From NCBI RefSeq assembly GCF_029846715.1, contig NZ_JARVWW010000007.1:186001-250000 (forward strand): DNA of 64,000 nucleotides. The letters run 5' to 3'. Below the pieces are notes generated by a model. The model was not told the DNA's origin. It searched no databases and saw only the letters and a list, made by a program, of their open reading frames with translations. The translations under genes and the position numbers were made by a program. Origin of the DNA: Bradyrhizobium nivariense (GTDB taxonomy: Bacteria > Pseudomonadota > Alphaproteobacteria > Rhizobiales > Xanthobacteraceae). Positions 17,585 to 27,081 of the stretch are shown here, piece by piece (the first letter of the stretch is position 1; the number at the start of each line of letters is the position of its first letter).

Positions 17585-18727
17585 CTATCGCGCGCGGGCG
17601 CTCTGGTCCGTCAATGTCCTTTGCGCAGCACCGGCCAATTTGTCGTCGATCGCATAGAGCGTGCAGGCGGGCGACCATTTCATGCAGGCGCCAAGCGAAT
17701 CGCGCTGGGCGTCGTCGGCCGTCGCGCGCCCCGAACGCCAGCCGTATCCGCCGTTCGGCGACACCGCAAAGGCCTTGTGCAGCATCGTGCTGGCGAGATA
17801 GCGCGCGAACTCGCCCCTCGCGGCCTCATTGAGCTGGCTCGGTGGCGGCAGCGGATCGGGCGGGCTCAGGATATCATGGCCGAGGGAGCGCTCGCGCAGG
17901 AAGGCGTCGAGATACGGCGTCCATTGCGGGCGGCCCACGACCGAATAGAGATAGTGGCCGTCGTCGCCGTAAGGCGGCGCCGCGACGAATTTGGCATTGC
18001 CGCCACCGGTGCGAAATCCGTCATGGAGGCGGCGCGCGAGATCGGGACCGAAGTACGAATCGTTGGTGGCATAGACCCACAGCATCGGCACGCGCGAAGT
18101 CTTGCCGAAGGTGGCGAAGGCCTGCACCAGCCCATCGGGATTGCAGACGTCGTCGTCGTCGCGCGAGCCGCGACCGCCGGCAAAGCTGACGGCGGCGACG
18201 AGACCCGCCGGCGCCTGCGCGGTCAGCGCGACGGTGGCGAGCCCGCCGGCGGAATGGCCGGCCGCGATCATGCCCGATGTCGTCACGTCCGCCCTGCGCG
18301 CCATCGCGTCGATCGCCGCGCGCAAATCCGCCACCGCGACCGCCGCCGCCGGCAGATAAGCGGCATTGGCGCAACCGCCGACGCTGTCGACGCGCCCGCC
18401 TGGCGAGGTGCCATAGCCGCGCCGCATCACGATCAGCGCGGCAAAGCCGCGCCGGGCATATTCCAGAGCGATGCCGTAATATTTGGGCGCGGACATCGTC
18501 GCGCGATCGTCAAAACTGCGCGGCGAGCCGTGGCTGAGCAGCGCGAGCGGATAGCGCTTGGTCCCGGCCGGGCGGACCAGGAACGCCTCCAGCCCCTGCG
18601 GCCTGGCCTCCGCCATCGGGATGCGCAGGTCCTCGGTGTAGAACTCCGCGGCCATTGCATCGGGCACGATGCCAGCCGTCGCAAGCCAGGCAATCAGAAC
18701 AACCAAGAGCCTCTGAAACAGCGTCAT
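17585..18727 (-). CDS. Secreted alpha/beta hydrolase (dienelactone hydrolase-like)
   Basis: A 380-residue hydrolase with a cleavable signal peptide (LFQRLLVVLIAWLATAGIV ending in AMAAEF), so it acts in the periplasm. The nucleophile elbow is GHSAGG; an upstream LLSHGSPRSFDD loop provides the oxyanion region; the acid is probably in YATNDSYFGPDL and the His in YGDDGHYLYS. ATG 18727 was preferred because it begins the signal peptide, although an upstream in-frame start exists at 18790. It is divergent from pgm. Natural substrate unknown. Confidence 0.83.
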   Translation of the reverse strand: MTLFQRLLVVLIAWLATAGIVPDAMAAEFYTEDLRIPMAEARPQGLEAFLVRPAGTKRYPLALLSHGSPRSFDDRATMSAPKYYGIALEYARRGFAALIVMRRGYGTSPGGRVDSVGGCANAAYLPAAAVAVADLRAAIDAMARRADVTTSGMIAAGHSAGGLATVALTAQAPAGLVAAVSFAGGRGSRDDDDVCNPDGLVQAFATFGKTSRVPMLWVYATNDSYFGPDLARRLHDGFRTGGGNAKFVAAPPYGDDGHYLYSVVGRPQWTPYLDAFLRERSLGHDILSPPDPLPPPSQLNEAARGEFARYLASTMLHKAFAVSPNGGYGWRSGRATADDAQRDSLGACMKWSPACTLYAIDDKLAGAAQRTLTDQSARAR

Positions 18728-18872
18728 GCCCCGACTCGAAAAAGCCCCGATCGAAAGACCATAGCATGATCTCGGGAACGGCCGCTCCATCGCGCGTGTT
18801 GTGGTTTGGCGGGGGCCCGGCCGATGCTATGGTATTGCGCAATCTCTGTACGACAGGACGAGGGTATATCCA

Positions 18873-20519
<1,647 letters not shown>

Positions 20520-20583
20520 TCGTCGAGCCAAAGCACCGCTCCCGCCGTCCCTCCAGGGGGGGGGACTCGCCGCATCAACAGGT

Positions 20584-20686
20584 GCCATCACCCGCGAAAG
20601 CGGGTGATCCAGTACGCCGTGGCGTCAGTTAAGTGAACCAATGATCGCCGCGGCGTACTGGATTCCCCGCCTTCGCGGGGAATGGC
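20584..20686. repeat. 103-bp twin-hairpin palindromic element, copy 1
   Basis: The element has outer arms gccat/atggc, then a left hairpin (CACCCGC-gaaa-GCGGGTG, 20589-20606) and a right hairpin (CCCCGC-cttc-GCGGGG, 20665-20680). The inner arms GATCCAGTACGCCG and CGGCGTACTGGAT are inverted repeats. A second copy of exactly the same length is at 49482. Elements of this kind are abundant between genes in bradyrhizobia, from memory. Confidence 0.85.
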
Positions 20687-20699
20687 AGCGGAGCAAGCA

Positions 20700-20782
20700 T
20701 GTATACACACGATCCAGCATTAAGGTATTATAATACGCAACATCTGGCCTTGAACGATTCCATCCCTCAGCTATTGTATACA
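20700..20782 (+). promoter_or_regulatory. vanA promoter region with two TGTATACA palindromes
   Basis: The same 8-bp palindrome TGTATACA occurs at 20700-20707 and 20775-20782, the second 34 bp before the vanA start. Between them is a perfect TATAAT (20729-20734). GntR/FCD regulators bind short palindromes of the TnGTnnnACnA kind, so these are probable sites for the regulator encoded at 21870. Binding is inferred. Confidence 0.5.
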
Positions 20783-20815
20783 TAACGTATTCAACAAGCC
20801 TTGGGAGTGAGACCG

Positions 20816-21865
20816 GTGACAAAGCCCTTCCCCATGAACGCCTGGTACGCCGCCGCCTGGGATGCCGACGTCAAGCCGGCGCTGCTGCCGCGGACGATCT
20901 GCGGCAAGCATGTCGTGATGTATCGCAAGGCTGATGGCTCGGTGGCCGCGCTGGAGGATGCCTGCTGGCACCGCCTGGTGCCGCTGTCCAAGGGCCGGCT
21001 CGAAGGCGACACCGTCGTCTGCGGCTATCACGGCCTGAAGTACAATGCGCAAGGGCGCTGCACCTTCATGCCCTCGCAGGAGACCATCAACCCGTCGGCA
21101 TGCGTCCGCGCCTATCCCGTGCTCGAGCGTCACCGCTACATCTGGCTCTGGATGGGCGATCCCGCGCTCGCCGATCCCGCGCTGGTACCCGACATGCACT
21201 GGAACTACGATCCGGCCTGGGCCGGCGACGGCAAGACCATCCACGTCAATTGCGACTACCGCCTCGTGCTCGACAATCTCATGGATCTCACCCACGAGAC
21301 GTTCGTGCACGGCTCGTCCATCGGCAACGAGGCGGTTGCAGAGGCGCCGTTCGACGTCACCCATGGCGAGAAGACGGTGACGGTGACGCGCTGGATGCGC
21401 GGCATCGAGGCGCCGCCGTTCTGGGCCAAGCAGCTCGGCAAATCCGGCCTCGTCGACCGCTGGCAGATCATCCGTTTCGAGGCTCCCTGCACCATCGCGA
21501 TCGACGTCGGTGTCGCTCCGACCGGCACCGGTGCGCCCGAAGGCGACCGCTCGCAGGGCGTCAACGGCTTCGTGCTCAACACCGTCACGCCGGAGACGGA
21601 GAAGACCTGCCATTATTTCTGGGCCTTCGTGCGCAACTATCAGATCGGCGAGCAGCGCATCACCACCGAGATCCGCGAGGGCGTCACCGGCATCTTCCAC
21701 GAGGACGAGCTGATCCTCGAAGCGCAGCAGCGCGCGATGGACGAGAACCCCGATCGCATCTTCTACAACCTCAACATCGACGCCGGCGCGATGTGGACGC
21801 GCAAGCTGATCGACAAGATGGTGGCGAAGGAAAACCCGCCGCAGCACCTCCAGGCCGCGGAGTAG
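20816..21865 (+). CDS. vanA: Vanillate O-demethylase oxygenase subunit
   Basis: The Rieske non-haem iron oxygenase that removes the methyl group of vanillate, giving protocatechuate and formaldehyde, with electrons from VanB. The Rieske [2Fe-2S] ligands are C50-x-H52 and C69-x2-H72 (ACWHRLVPLSKG, VCGYHG). The mononuclear iron site lies in NLMDLTHETFVHGSS. The length of 349 residues and N-terminus FPMNAWYAAAWD are typical for VanA. GTG 20816 follows GGGAG by about 9 nt. It is the first gene of vanA-regulator-vanB. A related O-demethylase substrate such as veratrate is possible. Confidence 0.9.
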   Translation: MTKPFPMNAWYAAAWDADVKPALLPRTICGKHVVMYRKADGSVAALEDACWHRLVPLSKGRLEGDTVVCGYHGLKYNAQGRCTFMPSQETINPSACVRAYPVLERHRYIWLWMGDPALADPALVPDMHWNYDPAWAGDGKTIHVNCDYRLVLDNLMDLTHETFVHGSSIGNEAVAEAPFDVTHGEKTVTVTRWMRGIEAPPFWAKQLGKSGLVDRWQIIRFEAPCTIAIDVGVAPTGTGAPEGDRSQGVNGFVLNTVTPETEKTCHYFWAFVRNYQIGEQRITTEIREGVTGIFHEDELILEAQQRAMDENPDRIFYNLNIDAGAMWTRKLIDKMVAKENPPQHLQAAE

Positions 21866-21869
21866 CGAT

Positions 21870-22622
21870 ATGGCCGAGCGCGAGGTCGACCGCTCCGTCT
21901 CGCAGACCGTGAAGGCGCAGCTCGCGCTGCGTGACCAGCTCCTGTCGGGCTCGTTGCGCCCGGGCGAGCGCATCTCCGAGCTCCAGGCGGTGGAGACGAC
22001 CGGCGCCTCGCGCACCCCGGTGCGCATGGCGCTGGTGCGGCTGGAGGAGGAGGGCCTCTTGGAGGCGATCCCGTCCGGCGGCTTCATGGTGAAGGCATTT
22101 TCGGAGCGCGACATCTCCGATTCGATCGAGCTGCGTGGCACGCTGGAAGGCCTCGCCGCGCGCTTTGCCGCCGAGCGCGGCGTTTCCGCGCGCGAGCTCG
22201 AGCCGCTGAAGGAGTGCCTTGCCGCGATCGACGAGTTGCTGCGCCAGGTCCCGATCTCGGTCGACGCCTTCTCGTCCTATGTCACGCTGAACGCGCGCTT
22301 CCACGCGCTGCTCACGGAATTGTCGCGCAGTCCGCCTTTGATCCGCCAGATCGACCGCGCCTCGGCGCTGCCTTTCGCGTCCCCGAGCGGTTTTGTGATG
22401 GCGCAGTCGGCCTTGCCTGAGGCGCAGCAGATCCTGATCATAGGGCAGGAGCATCATCGCGTCGTGATCGACGCCATCGAGAACCGCGAAGGCGCCCGCG
22501 CCGAAGCGATCATGCGCGAGCATGCGCGGCTCGCGGTCCGCAATTTGCGGCTTGCGCTGCGCAACCGGACCCATCTCGACCTCCTGCCGGCGCTCGCGCT
22601 GATCAAGTCCGCAACCGATTGA
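21870..22622 (+). CDS. vanR: GntR-family regulator (FCD type), VanR-like
   Basis: A 250-residue transcription factor. Residues 10-75 form the winged helix (LRDQLLSGSLRPGERISE, then SRTPVRMALVRLEEEGLLE); residues about 90-225 form the helical FCD effector domain (LRGTLEGLAARFAAERG, FHALLTELSRSPPL, HHRVVIDAIENREG). It starts 4 nt after the vanA stop and ends 10 nt before vanB, so it is co-transcribed with them. By analogy with known VanR proteins it should repress the operon until vanillate binds. The likely sites are at 20700-20782. Confidence 0.85.
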   Translation: MAEREVDRSVSQTVKAQLALRDQLLSGSLRPGERISELQAVETTGASRTPVRMALVRLEEEGLLEAIPSGGFMVKAFSERDISDSIELRGTLEGLAARFAAERGVSARELEPLKECLAAIDELLRQVPISVDAFSSYVTLNARFHALLTELSRSPPLIRQIDRASALPFASPSGFVMAQSALPEAQQILIIGQEHHRVVIDAIENREGARAEAIMREHARLAVRNLRLALRNRTHLDLLPALALIKSATD

Positions 22623-22632
22623 GGGGAGTGCT

Positions 22633-23613
22633 ATGCGCTTCATCGAAACCTGGATTCCGGCCACGCTCGTCTCGACGCGCGATCTTGCGCCGGGCATCCG
22701 CGAATTCCTGATCCGGCCGGACCAGTTCGACGGCGCCGCCTATCCGGTCGGCAGCCACATCAATGTCAGCGTGACCATCGACGGGCAGCCCGAGACGCGG
22801 TCCTATTCGCTGGTCGGCGAAGCCTCGTCACGCGGCTTGAAGATCGCGGTGCGCCGCGCCGAGGATTCGCGCGGCGGCTCGCGTTACATGTGGCAGCTCG
22901 CACCGGGCGCGCGGCTCGACATCACCCAGCCCGCCTCGCTGCTCGCAGTTGATTGGGCGCGCCAACATTATTGCCTGATCGCCGGCGGCATCGGCATTAC
23001 CCCCATCCTCGGCGCCGCGCAGGCGTTGGCCCGGCGCGGCGCTGACGTCACGCTGCATTATGCCGTGCGCTCGCGTGGAGAAGCCGCTTACCTCGACGAT
23101 CTCGCTTCCATGCTCGGTGAGCGCCTCGTCGTTCATCCTGGCGACGAAGGCCAGCGGCTCGATCTTGATGCGCTGTTTGCCGCGCTGCCCAAAGATGCGC
23201 TCACGCTGTTCTGCGGCCCGATGCGGATGCTGGATGCCGCGCGCCACGCCTGGATCGGCGCCGGCCATCCGCTTCCCGACCTCCGCTACGAGACCTTCGG
23301 CTCCAGCGGCACGCTACCGACCGAGACGTTTCGCGTGCGCCTGAAGGGCTCCAATGTCGAGCTCGAGATCCCGCGCGAGCGCTCGATGCTTGACGTGCTC
23401 AATGCCAGCGGCCATGACGTGATGTACGATTGCAAGCGCGGCGAATGCGGCCTGTGCGCCATCGACGTCGTCGAGGTCGATGGCGAGATCGACCATCGCG
23501 ACGTCTTCTTCAGCGACCATCAGAAGCAAAGCAACCAGAAGATCTGCGCCTGCGTCTCCCGCGCCCGCGGCACCATCACCGTGGACACGCTGCTGCGCGC
23601 GGATGCGGTCTGA
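22633..23613 (+). CDS. vanB: Vanillate O-demethylase reductase subunit
   Basis: A 326-residue reductase of the phthalate dioxygenase reductase type. It carries a flavin domain (RSYSLVGEA, then RGGSRYMW), an NAD(P)H domain (CLIAGGIGITPIL, LFCGPMRML) and a C-terminal plant-type [2Fe-2S] ferredoxin domain with C267, C272, C275 in CKRGECGLC and a last Cys in KICACVSRARG. It passes electrons from NADH to VanA. The gene follows GAGGGGAG and is the last gene of the operon; a candidate small RNA with terminator follows. Confidence 0.92.
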   Translation: MRFIETWIPATLVSTRDLAPGIREFLIRPDQFDGAAYPVGSHINVSVTIDGQPETRSYSLVGEASSRGLKIAVRRAEDSRGGSRYMWQLAPGARLDITQPASLLAVDWARQHYCLIAGGIGITPILGAAQALARRGADVTLHYAVRSRGEAAYLDDLASMLGERLVVHPGDEGQRLDLDALFAALPKDALTLFCGPMRMLDAARHAWIGAGHPLPDLRYETFGSSGTLPTETFRVRLKGSNVELEIPRERSMLDVLNASGHDVMYDCKRGECGLCAIDVVEVDGEIDHRDVFFSDHQKQSNQKICACVSRARGTITVDTLLRADAV

Positions 23614-23708
23614 CCAAACGAGGCGTGTCCTAGCCTACCTAAGTATGTCACTTCATACCTGCGCGCGATGGCGGCGACCAAGGGCTTGGTGTTACCAATA
23701 CATCCAGA

Positions 23709-23788
23709 GTGAAAAAGCGACGGAACCGGCCCTCCGAGCCGGCAGTTGCGGGATAGGGCCGGCGGCGTAGCGCCCACCGGCCTTTTTT
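23709..23788 (+). ncRNA. Candidate small RNA with CCTCC loop and terminator
   Basis: A hairpin CCGGC-cctccga-GCCGG (23726-23742) presents the anti-Shine-Dalgarno sequence CCTCC in its loop. It is followed by a second, G/C-rich hairpin (23757-23782) and TTTTTT (23783-23788), the pattern of a Rho-independent terminator. Small alphaproteobacterial RNAs with CCUCC loops are a known class. The 5' end is a guess. It could equally be only the terminator region of vanB. Confidence 0.4.
23757..23788 (+). terminator. Rho-independent terminator downstream of vanB
   Basis: The stem GGCCGG..GG pairs with CC..CCGGCC around a tight TAG loop, with small internal mismatches, and is followed directly by six T. 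It ends either the van operon, the candidate small RNA or both. Confidence 0.65.
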
Positions 23789-23853
23789 CCGATCTAGCGG
23801 CGCTTTGCCGCTCAACTGATGCTTACTGCCACGGTTGGTGCAGAGAGTACGCC

Positions 23854-24003
23854 ATGAGAAACATCGCCGATCTCGTAATGCGGTTCTGGCAGGGAAGCCA
23901 GCCCGCGTCCAATACTCAGGTTGCGGTTATGGCTGAAAACCGAGATCGATCCAGCATGGCTGATTTTGTCCGGATCCTGCAGGCCTACGATCAAACCCAG
24001 TAG
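23854..24003 (+). CDS. Possible small protein, 49 aa
   Basis: An ATG-initiated frame of 49 codons (start MRNIADLVMRFWQGSQPAS) ends with TAG at 24003. The upstream GAGAG is a weak ribosome site. It has no membrane segment or motif I recognise. It may be a real small gene or a remnant; support is limited to its plausible amino acid composition. Confidence 0.25.
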   Translation: MRNIADLVMRFWQGSQPASNTQVAVMAENRDRSSMADFVRILQAYDQTQ

Positions 24004-24066
24004 GGCAGGAGTTAGGGGCGACCGCGCAATCAGGGTCATAAGCGGTCGATGACGACCAAGCGGGGC

Positions 24067-24112
24067 GGCTTCCGCTTTACCCTTGGAAGCCGTGTTTATG
24101 AGTACAGGCCCT
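24067..24112. repeat. Hairpin plus AGTACAGGCCCT element, copy A
   Basis: The stem GGCTTCC (24067) pairs with GGAAGCC (24085) and is followed after a short GTTTA spacer by AGTACAGGCCCT (24101-24112). A related element with a different but still paired stem lies at 33668-33718. This copy runs into the stop codon of the GGDEF-EAL gene. Confidence 0.5.
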
Positions 24113-26072
24113 ACGCCGCGTGGATCGCCCGGAGCTTCTTCCGGTCCAGCAGCGCCAGAACCTGCTCGGCCGGCACCGGCCGGCTGACGAGATAGCCCTG
24201 CACTTCGTCGCAACTGATCTGGCGCAGATATTCGAGCTCGTCGGCAGTCTCGACGCCTTCGGCGACCACGCCGATGCGCAGGTCCCGTGCCAGCGAGATC
24301 ACCGATTTCACGATCGCGGCGCAGTCCGGCTGCACCAGCATGTCGCGGATGAAGGACTGGTCGATCTTGATGCGGCTGAACGGCAGCTTGCGCAGATAAG
24401 TCAGCGACGAGAAGCCCGTCCCGAAATCGTCGAGCGCCACGGTGACGCCGAGTTGCAGCAGCGCATTGAGGACCGACGCGGCCGAGCCGTATTTCGACAG
24501 CAGCATCGATTCCGTGATCTCGATCTCGAGCCGGTGTGGGGCGATCTTCGCGTCCGCAAGCGCCTGCACGATGATCTGAAGGATGCCGTTGTTGTGAAAC
24601 TGCGCGGCGGAGAAATTCACGGCGACGCGGATTTCCTCCGGCCAGTCCGCCAGCGTCGCGCAGGCGCGCCGGATCACCCATTCGCCGATCTCGTGGATCA
24701 GCCCGGTCTCCTCGGCGATCGGAATGAATTCGCTTGGCGGCACCAATCCGCGCTGCGGGTGCTGCCAGCGCAAAAGCGCCTCGAAGCCGGTGATCCGGTT
24801 GTCGCCGAGATCGAGGAATGGCTGGAACACCAGAAACAGCTCGTTGCGCGCGATGGCACCGGCCAGGTCCGATTGCAGCGCCTTGCGATCGCGGGACGAG
24901 CGGTCGTCGGCTTCCTCGAAGAAGCAGACCGTGCCCGGCCCGGCCTTCTTGGCGCGGTAGAGCGCGGCGTCGGCATTCTTCATGACGTCGAGCGGCGTGG
25001 TGCCGTCCCGCGGCGCCAGCACGATGCCGACGCTTGTTGCGCCGACGATCTGTCGGCCCTCGATCGGGAACGGTTCGGCAAAAGCCGCGACGAAGCGCTC
25101 GGCGATCTCCAGCGCATCCTCCGGCCGTGCCAGATTGGCCATGACCAGCGCGAACTCGTCGCCGCCGATGCGCGCGACGTGCTCGGCCGCGCGGGTGCAG
25201 CGTTGCAGCCGGCCTGCGATTTGGACCAGGAGTTCGTCCCCGGCCGGGTGGCCGAACTTGTCATTGACCTCCTTGAAGCGATCGAGGTCGAGCAGAAGCA
25301 CCGCGAATTCCTCGCCGGACAGGGCCAGTCGCTTCAGCGCGGCATCGAGCGTCTCGTTAAAGGCGAAGCGGTTGGGCAGGTGGGTCAGCGGGTCCTGCCG
25401 GACCGTGCGCTCCGCCTCGATCTGCCGCATCACGCGCCGTGCGAACACGAACGAATTGACGAATACGCCGCGCAACAACACACTTCCGTAGACGACGACG
25501 AGAAAGGCGATCAGCAGAAAGGCGAGATCGCCGTTCCTGCCGAGGCAGATGGCGATCCCGACGAAGATGGGCGCCGTGAAGGCGATCGCTGCGATCGGGA
25601 TCGTGGCGAAGGCGAGCGCGCCGCCGGCCAGCATTCCCGAGCAGAGGCAGGTGATGACGAGCTGGCCGCCGGTCGAAGCGTCTCCGAAGAAGGCGACCGG
25701 GACGATGCCCCAGGCGGCGCCGAGCAGAAAGGCATTCCGCACCAGCCGATGCATGGCGCGGCGCGAGACGAATTGCGGCTTGGTGATGCGGCGCGCGGCG
25801 TGGGATTGCAGGCCGAACGCGATCGCGGCGCCGGCGACAGTGACCGCCCAGATCAGGGCGAACATCCGGTCGGGTGACTGCCACAGCGCGATGGCCAGCA
25901 CGGCGGCGTTGCAGGCATTGGCGAGCATGATGCCGACGGAATAGCCGAGCACCAGCGACATCTGTTCGGCGCGGATATGGCCGGCCACGGCTTCGTCCGT
26001 TGCTGGACCGCCAAAGGCCGACAGATCGCCGGCGAACAGCCGCGCGAAATAGGAGGTCAGTTGGGTCCGCAT
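24111..26072 (-). CDS. Membrane-bound GGDEF-EAL protein (c-di-GMP turnover)
   Basis: A 653-residue inner-membrane protein. Residues about 35-215 contain five or six hydrophobic helices. The GGDEF domain follows: LTHLPNRFAFNETL and an intact active site RIGGDEFALVM near residue 305. The EAL domain has GFEALLRWQHPQRG near 430, a DDFGTGFSSLTYLRKLPF loop and EGVETADELEYL. Both catalytic motifs look intact, so it could make or degrade cyclic di-GMP, or one domain could be regulatory. ATG 26072 has only a weak ribosome site. It stands alone. Confidence 0.92.
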   Translation of the reverse strand: MRTQLTSYFARLFAGDLSAFGGPATDEAVAGHIRAEQMSLVLGYSVGIMLANACNAAVLAIALWQSPDRMFALIWAVTVAGAAIAFGLQSHAARRITKPQFVSRRAMHRLVRNAFLLGAAWGIVPVAFFGDASTGGQLVITCLCSGMLAGGALAFATIPIAAIAFTAPIFVGIAICLGRNGDLAFLLIAFLVVVYGSVLLRGVFVNSFVFARRVMRQIEAERTVRQDPLTHLPNRFAFNETLDAALKRLALSGEEFAVLLLDLDRFKEVNDKFGHPAGDELLVQIAGRLQRCTRAAEHVARIGGDEFALVMANLARPEDALEIAERFVAAFAEPFPIEGRQIVGATSVGIVLAPRDGTTPLDVMKNADAALYRAKKAGPGTVCFFEEADDRSSRDRKALQSDLAGAIARNELFLVFQPFLDLGDNRITGFEALLRWQHPQRGLVPPSEFIPIAEETGLIHEIGEWVIRRACATLADWPEEIRVAVNFSAAQFHNNGILQIIVQALADAKIAPHRLEIEITESMLLSKYGSAASVLNALLQLGVTVALDDFGTGFSSLTYLRKLPFSRIKIDQSFIRDMLVQPDCAAIVKSVISLARDLRIGVVAEGVETADELEYLRQISCDEVQGYLVSRPVPAEQVLALLDRKKLRAIHAA

Positions 26073-26407
26073 TCCAGTGCCTGCAGCAGCATCGGCCGTT
26101 CGTCCGGCTCGGACCTGAGAATTCGCTGCAAACCTTTGACGAACTATGAATTATCCCCATTGGCACGGCGCGCCGCGGCCACTTCTGCGTGTCCAAGCCG
26201 CGATATCGATAACAAATCGATACAAATGCGCAGCGCCGGCGTTACCGCGGTCGCGGAACTCGGGGCGCTGAGGCTTTCACAGGATCCTGGCCGGGCTTAG
26301 CTGGCGTCGCAGCGCAGATTTCATGGGCACCAAAGCCCGCCTATCAGCTGTGATGATCAGGGCGCCGCTAGACCTCGTCAGAAACTGGGATCTCCGGGGG
26401 CGCCATC
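26073..26407. other. Intergenic region, 335 bp, nothing recognised
   Basis: It separates the GGDEF-EAL gene from the small periplasmic protein gene. Short frames cross it without start signals. The promoter of the GGDEF-EAL gene must lie in the first part. Confidence 0.45.
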
Positions 26408-26779
26408 TCACAGCTTGTTTCGGTTCTTGCTCGCTCCCTTCAATTTTGGAGCGTCCGGCGTCGATTTCGCCCAATCTGCCATTTGCATGCAGGTAAGCAG
26501 GTCGACATAGCTGTCACTGCCGCCAGCCGTCGCTTCGCCTTCGCATCGGTTTCGAAGGCTGTCGGAGTTCGTGAGCCATACGGAATGAAGTTGTTGCAGC
26601 GCGGAATTTTCGTCGCGCATGCAATCGTCGTAGGACTGCGCCAGATCCAGGCCCATCGCCTTGTCAGTGGCTACGGTTGCCTTGCAGGTCGCCTCGACAT
26701 TGAGTTGAGGGACGCGTTCGCTGACTGGAATTGTTGTTTGGCCGCCTATCATCGCCAAGGTCAGTAATACAATCTTCAT
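26408..26779 (-). CDS. Small periplasmic four-cysteine protein
   Basis: A 123-residue protein whose N-terminus (KIVLLTLAMIGGQTTIPV) looks like a short export signal. Four cysteines (32, 53, 79, 97) in the mature part could form two disulfides: ATCKATV, DDCMRDENS, RNRCEGEA, LLTCMQMA. ATG 26779 follows GGGGAG by 7 nt. I do not recognise a named family, although similar short proteins exist in bradyrhizobia to my recollection. A perfect FixK/FNR-type box lies 67 bp upstream of the start, suggesting low-oxygen control. Confidence 0.65.
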   Translation of the reverse strand: MKIVLLTLAMIGGQTTIPVSERVPQLNVEATCKATVATDKAMGLDLAQSYDDCMRDENSALQQLHSVWLTNSDSLRNRCEGEATAGGSDSYVDLLTCMQMADWAKSTPDAPKLKGASKNRNKL

Positions 26780-26845
26780 GCAGAACTCCCCGGTTGAGAT
26801 CTCACTGAAGCAATTTCATCAGGCGACAACCGAGCGGGCATCGTA

Positions 26846-26859
26846 TTGATCTGAATCAA
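26846..26859 (-). promoter_or_regulatory. Perfect FixK/FNR-type box
   Basis: TTGAT-CTGA-ATCAA is a perfect match to the FNR/FixK dyad TTGAT-N4-ATCAA. Its centre is about 73 bp from the ATG of the four-cysteine protein gene, which would place a class II start site about 30 nt before that ATG. It is 223 bp from the possible start of the DUF1254 gene on the other strand. Confidence 0.6.
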
Positions 26860-27081
26860 GGGGAACGAAGGAGATTGTCTCTCCATATTGCGCGAGTAAA
26901 CACACTGACCAGCACCGAGACAGTTTCGGACAACCAGCCCGATCGCGCGAGCCACGCTGCAAGGCAATACGCTGAGACCTTCAATGTTCAGACCCTCGAA
27001 CGCGATCATTCCGACGGTAACAAGGTGAATTGAACGAAGTCGCAAATCAGAGGTCACCAAATCAGAAGAGGAGGATTCGAC

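Noticed and set aside
24120-25877. Plus-strand open frame of 585 codons opposite the GGDEF-EAL gene
   Set aside because: It encodes a biased Arg/Asp/Glu-rich sequence with no family match, whereas the opposite strand encodes two intact catalytic domains.
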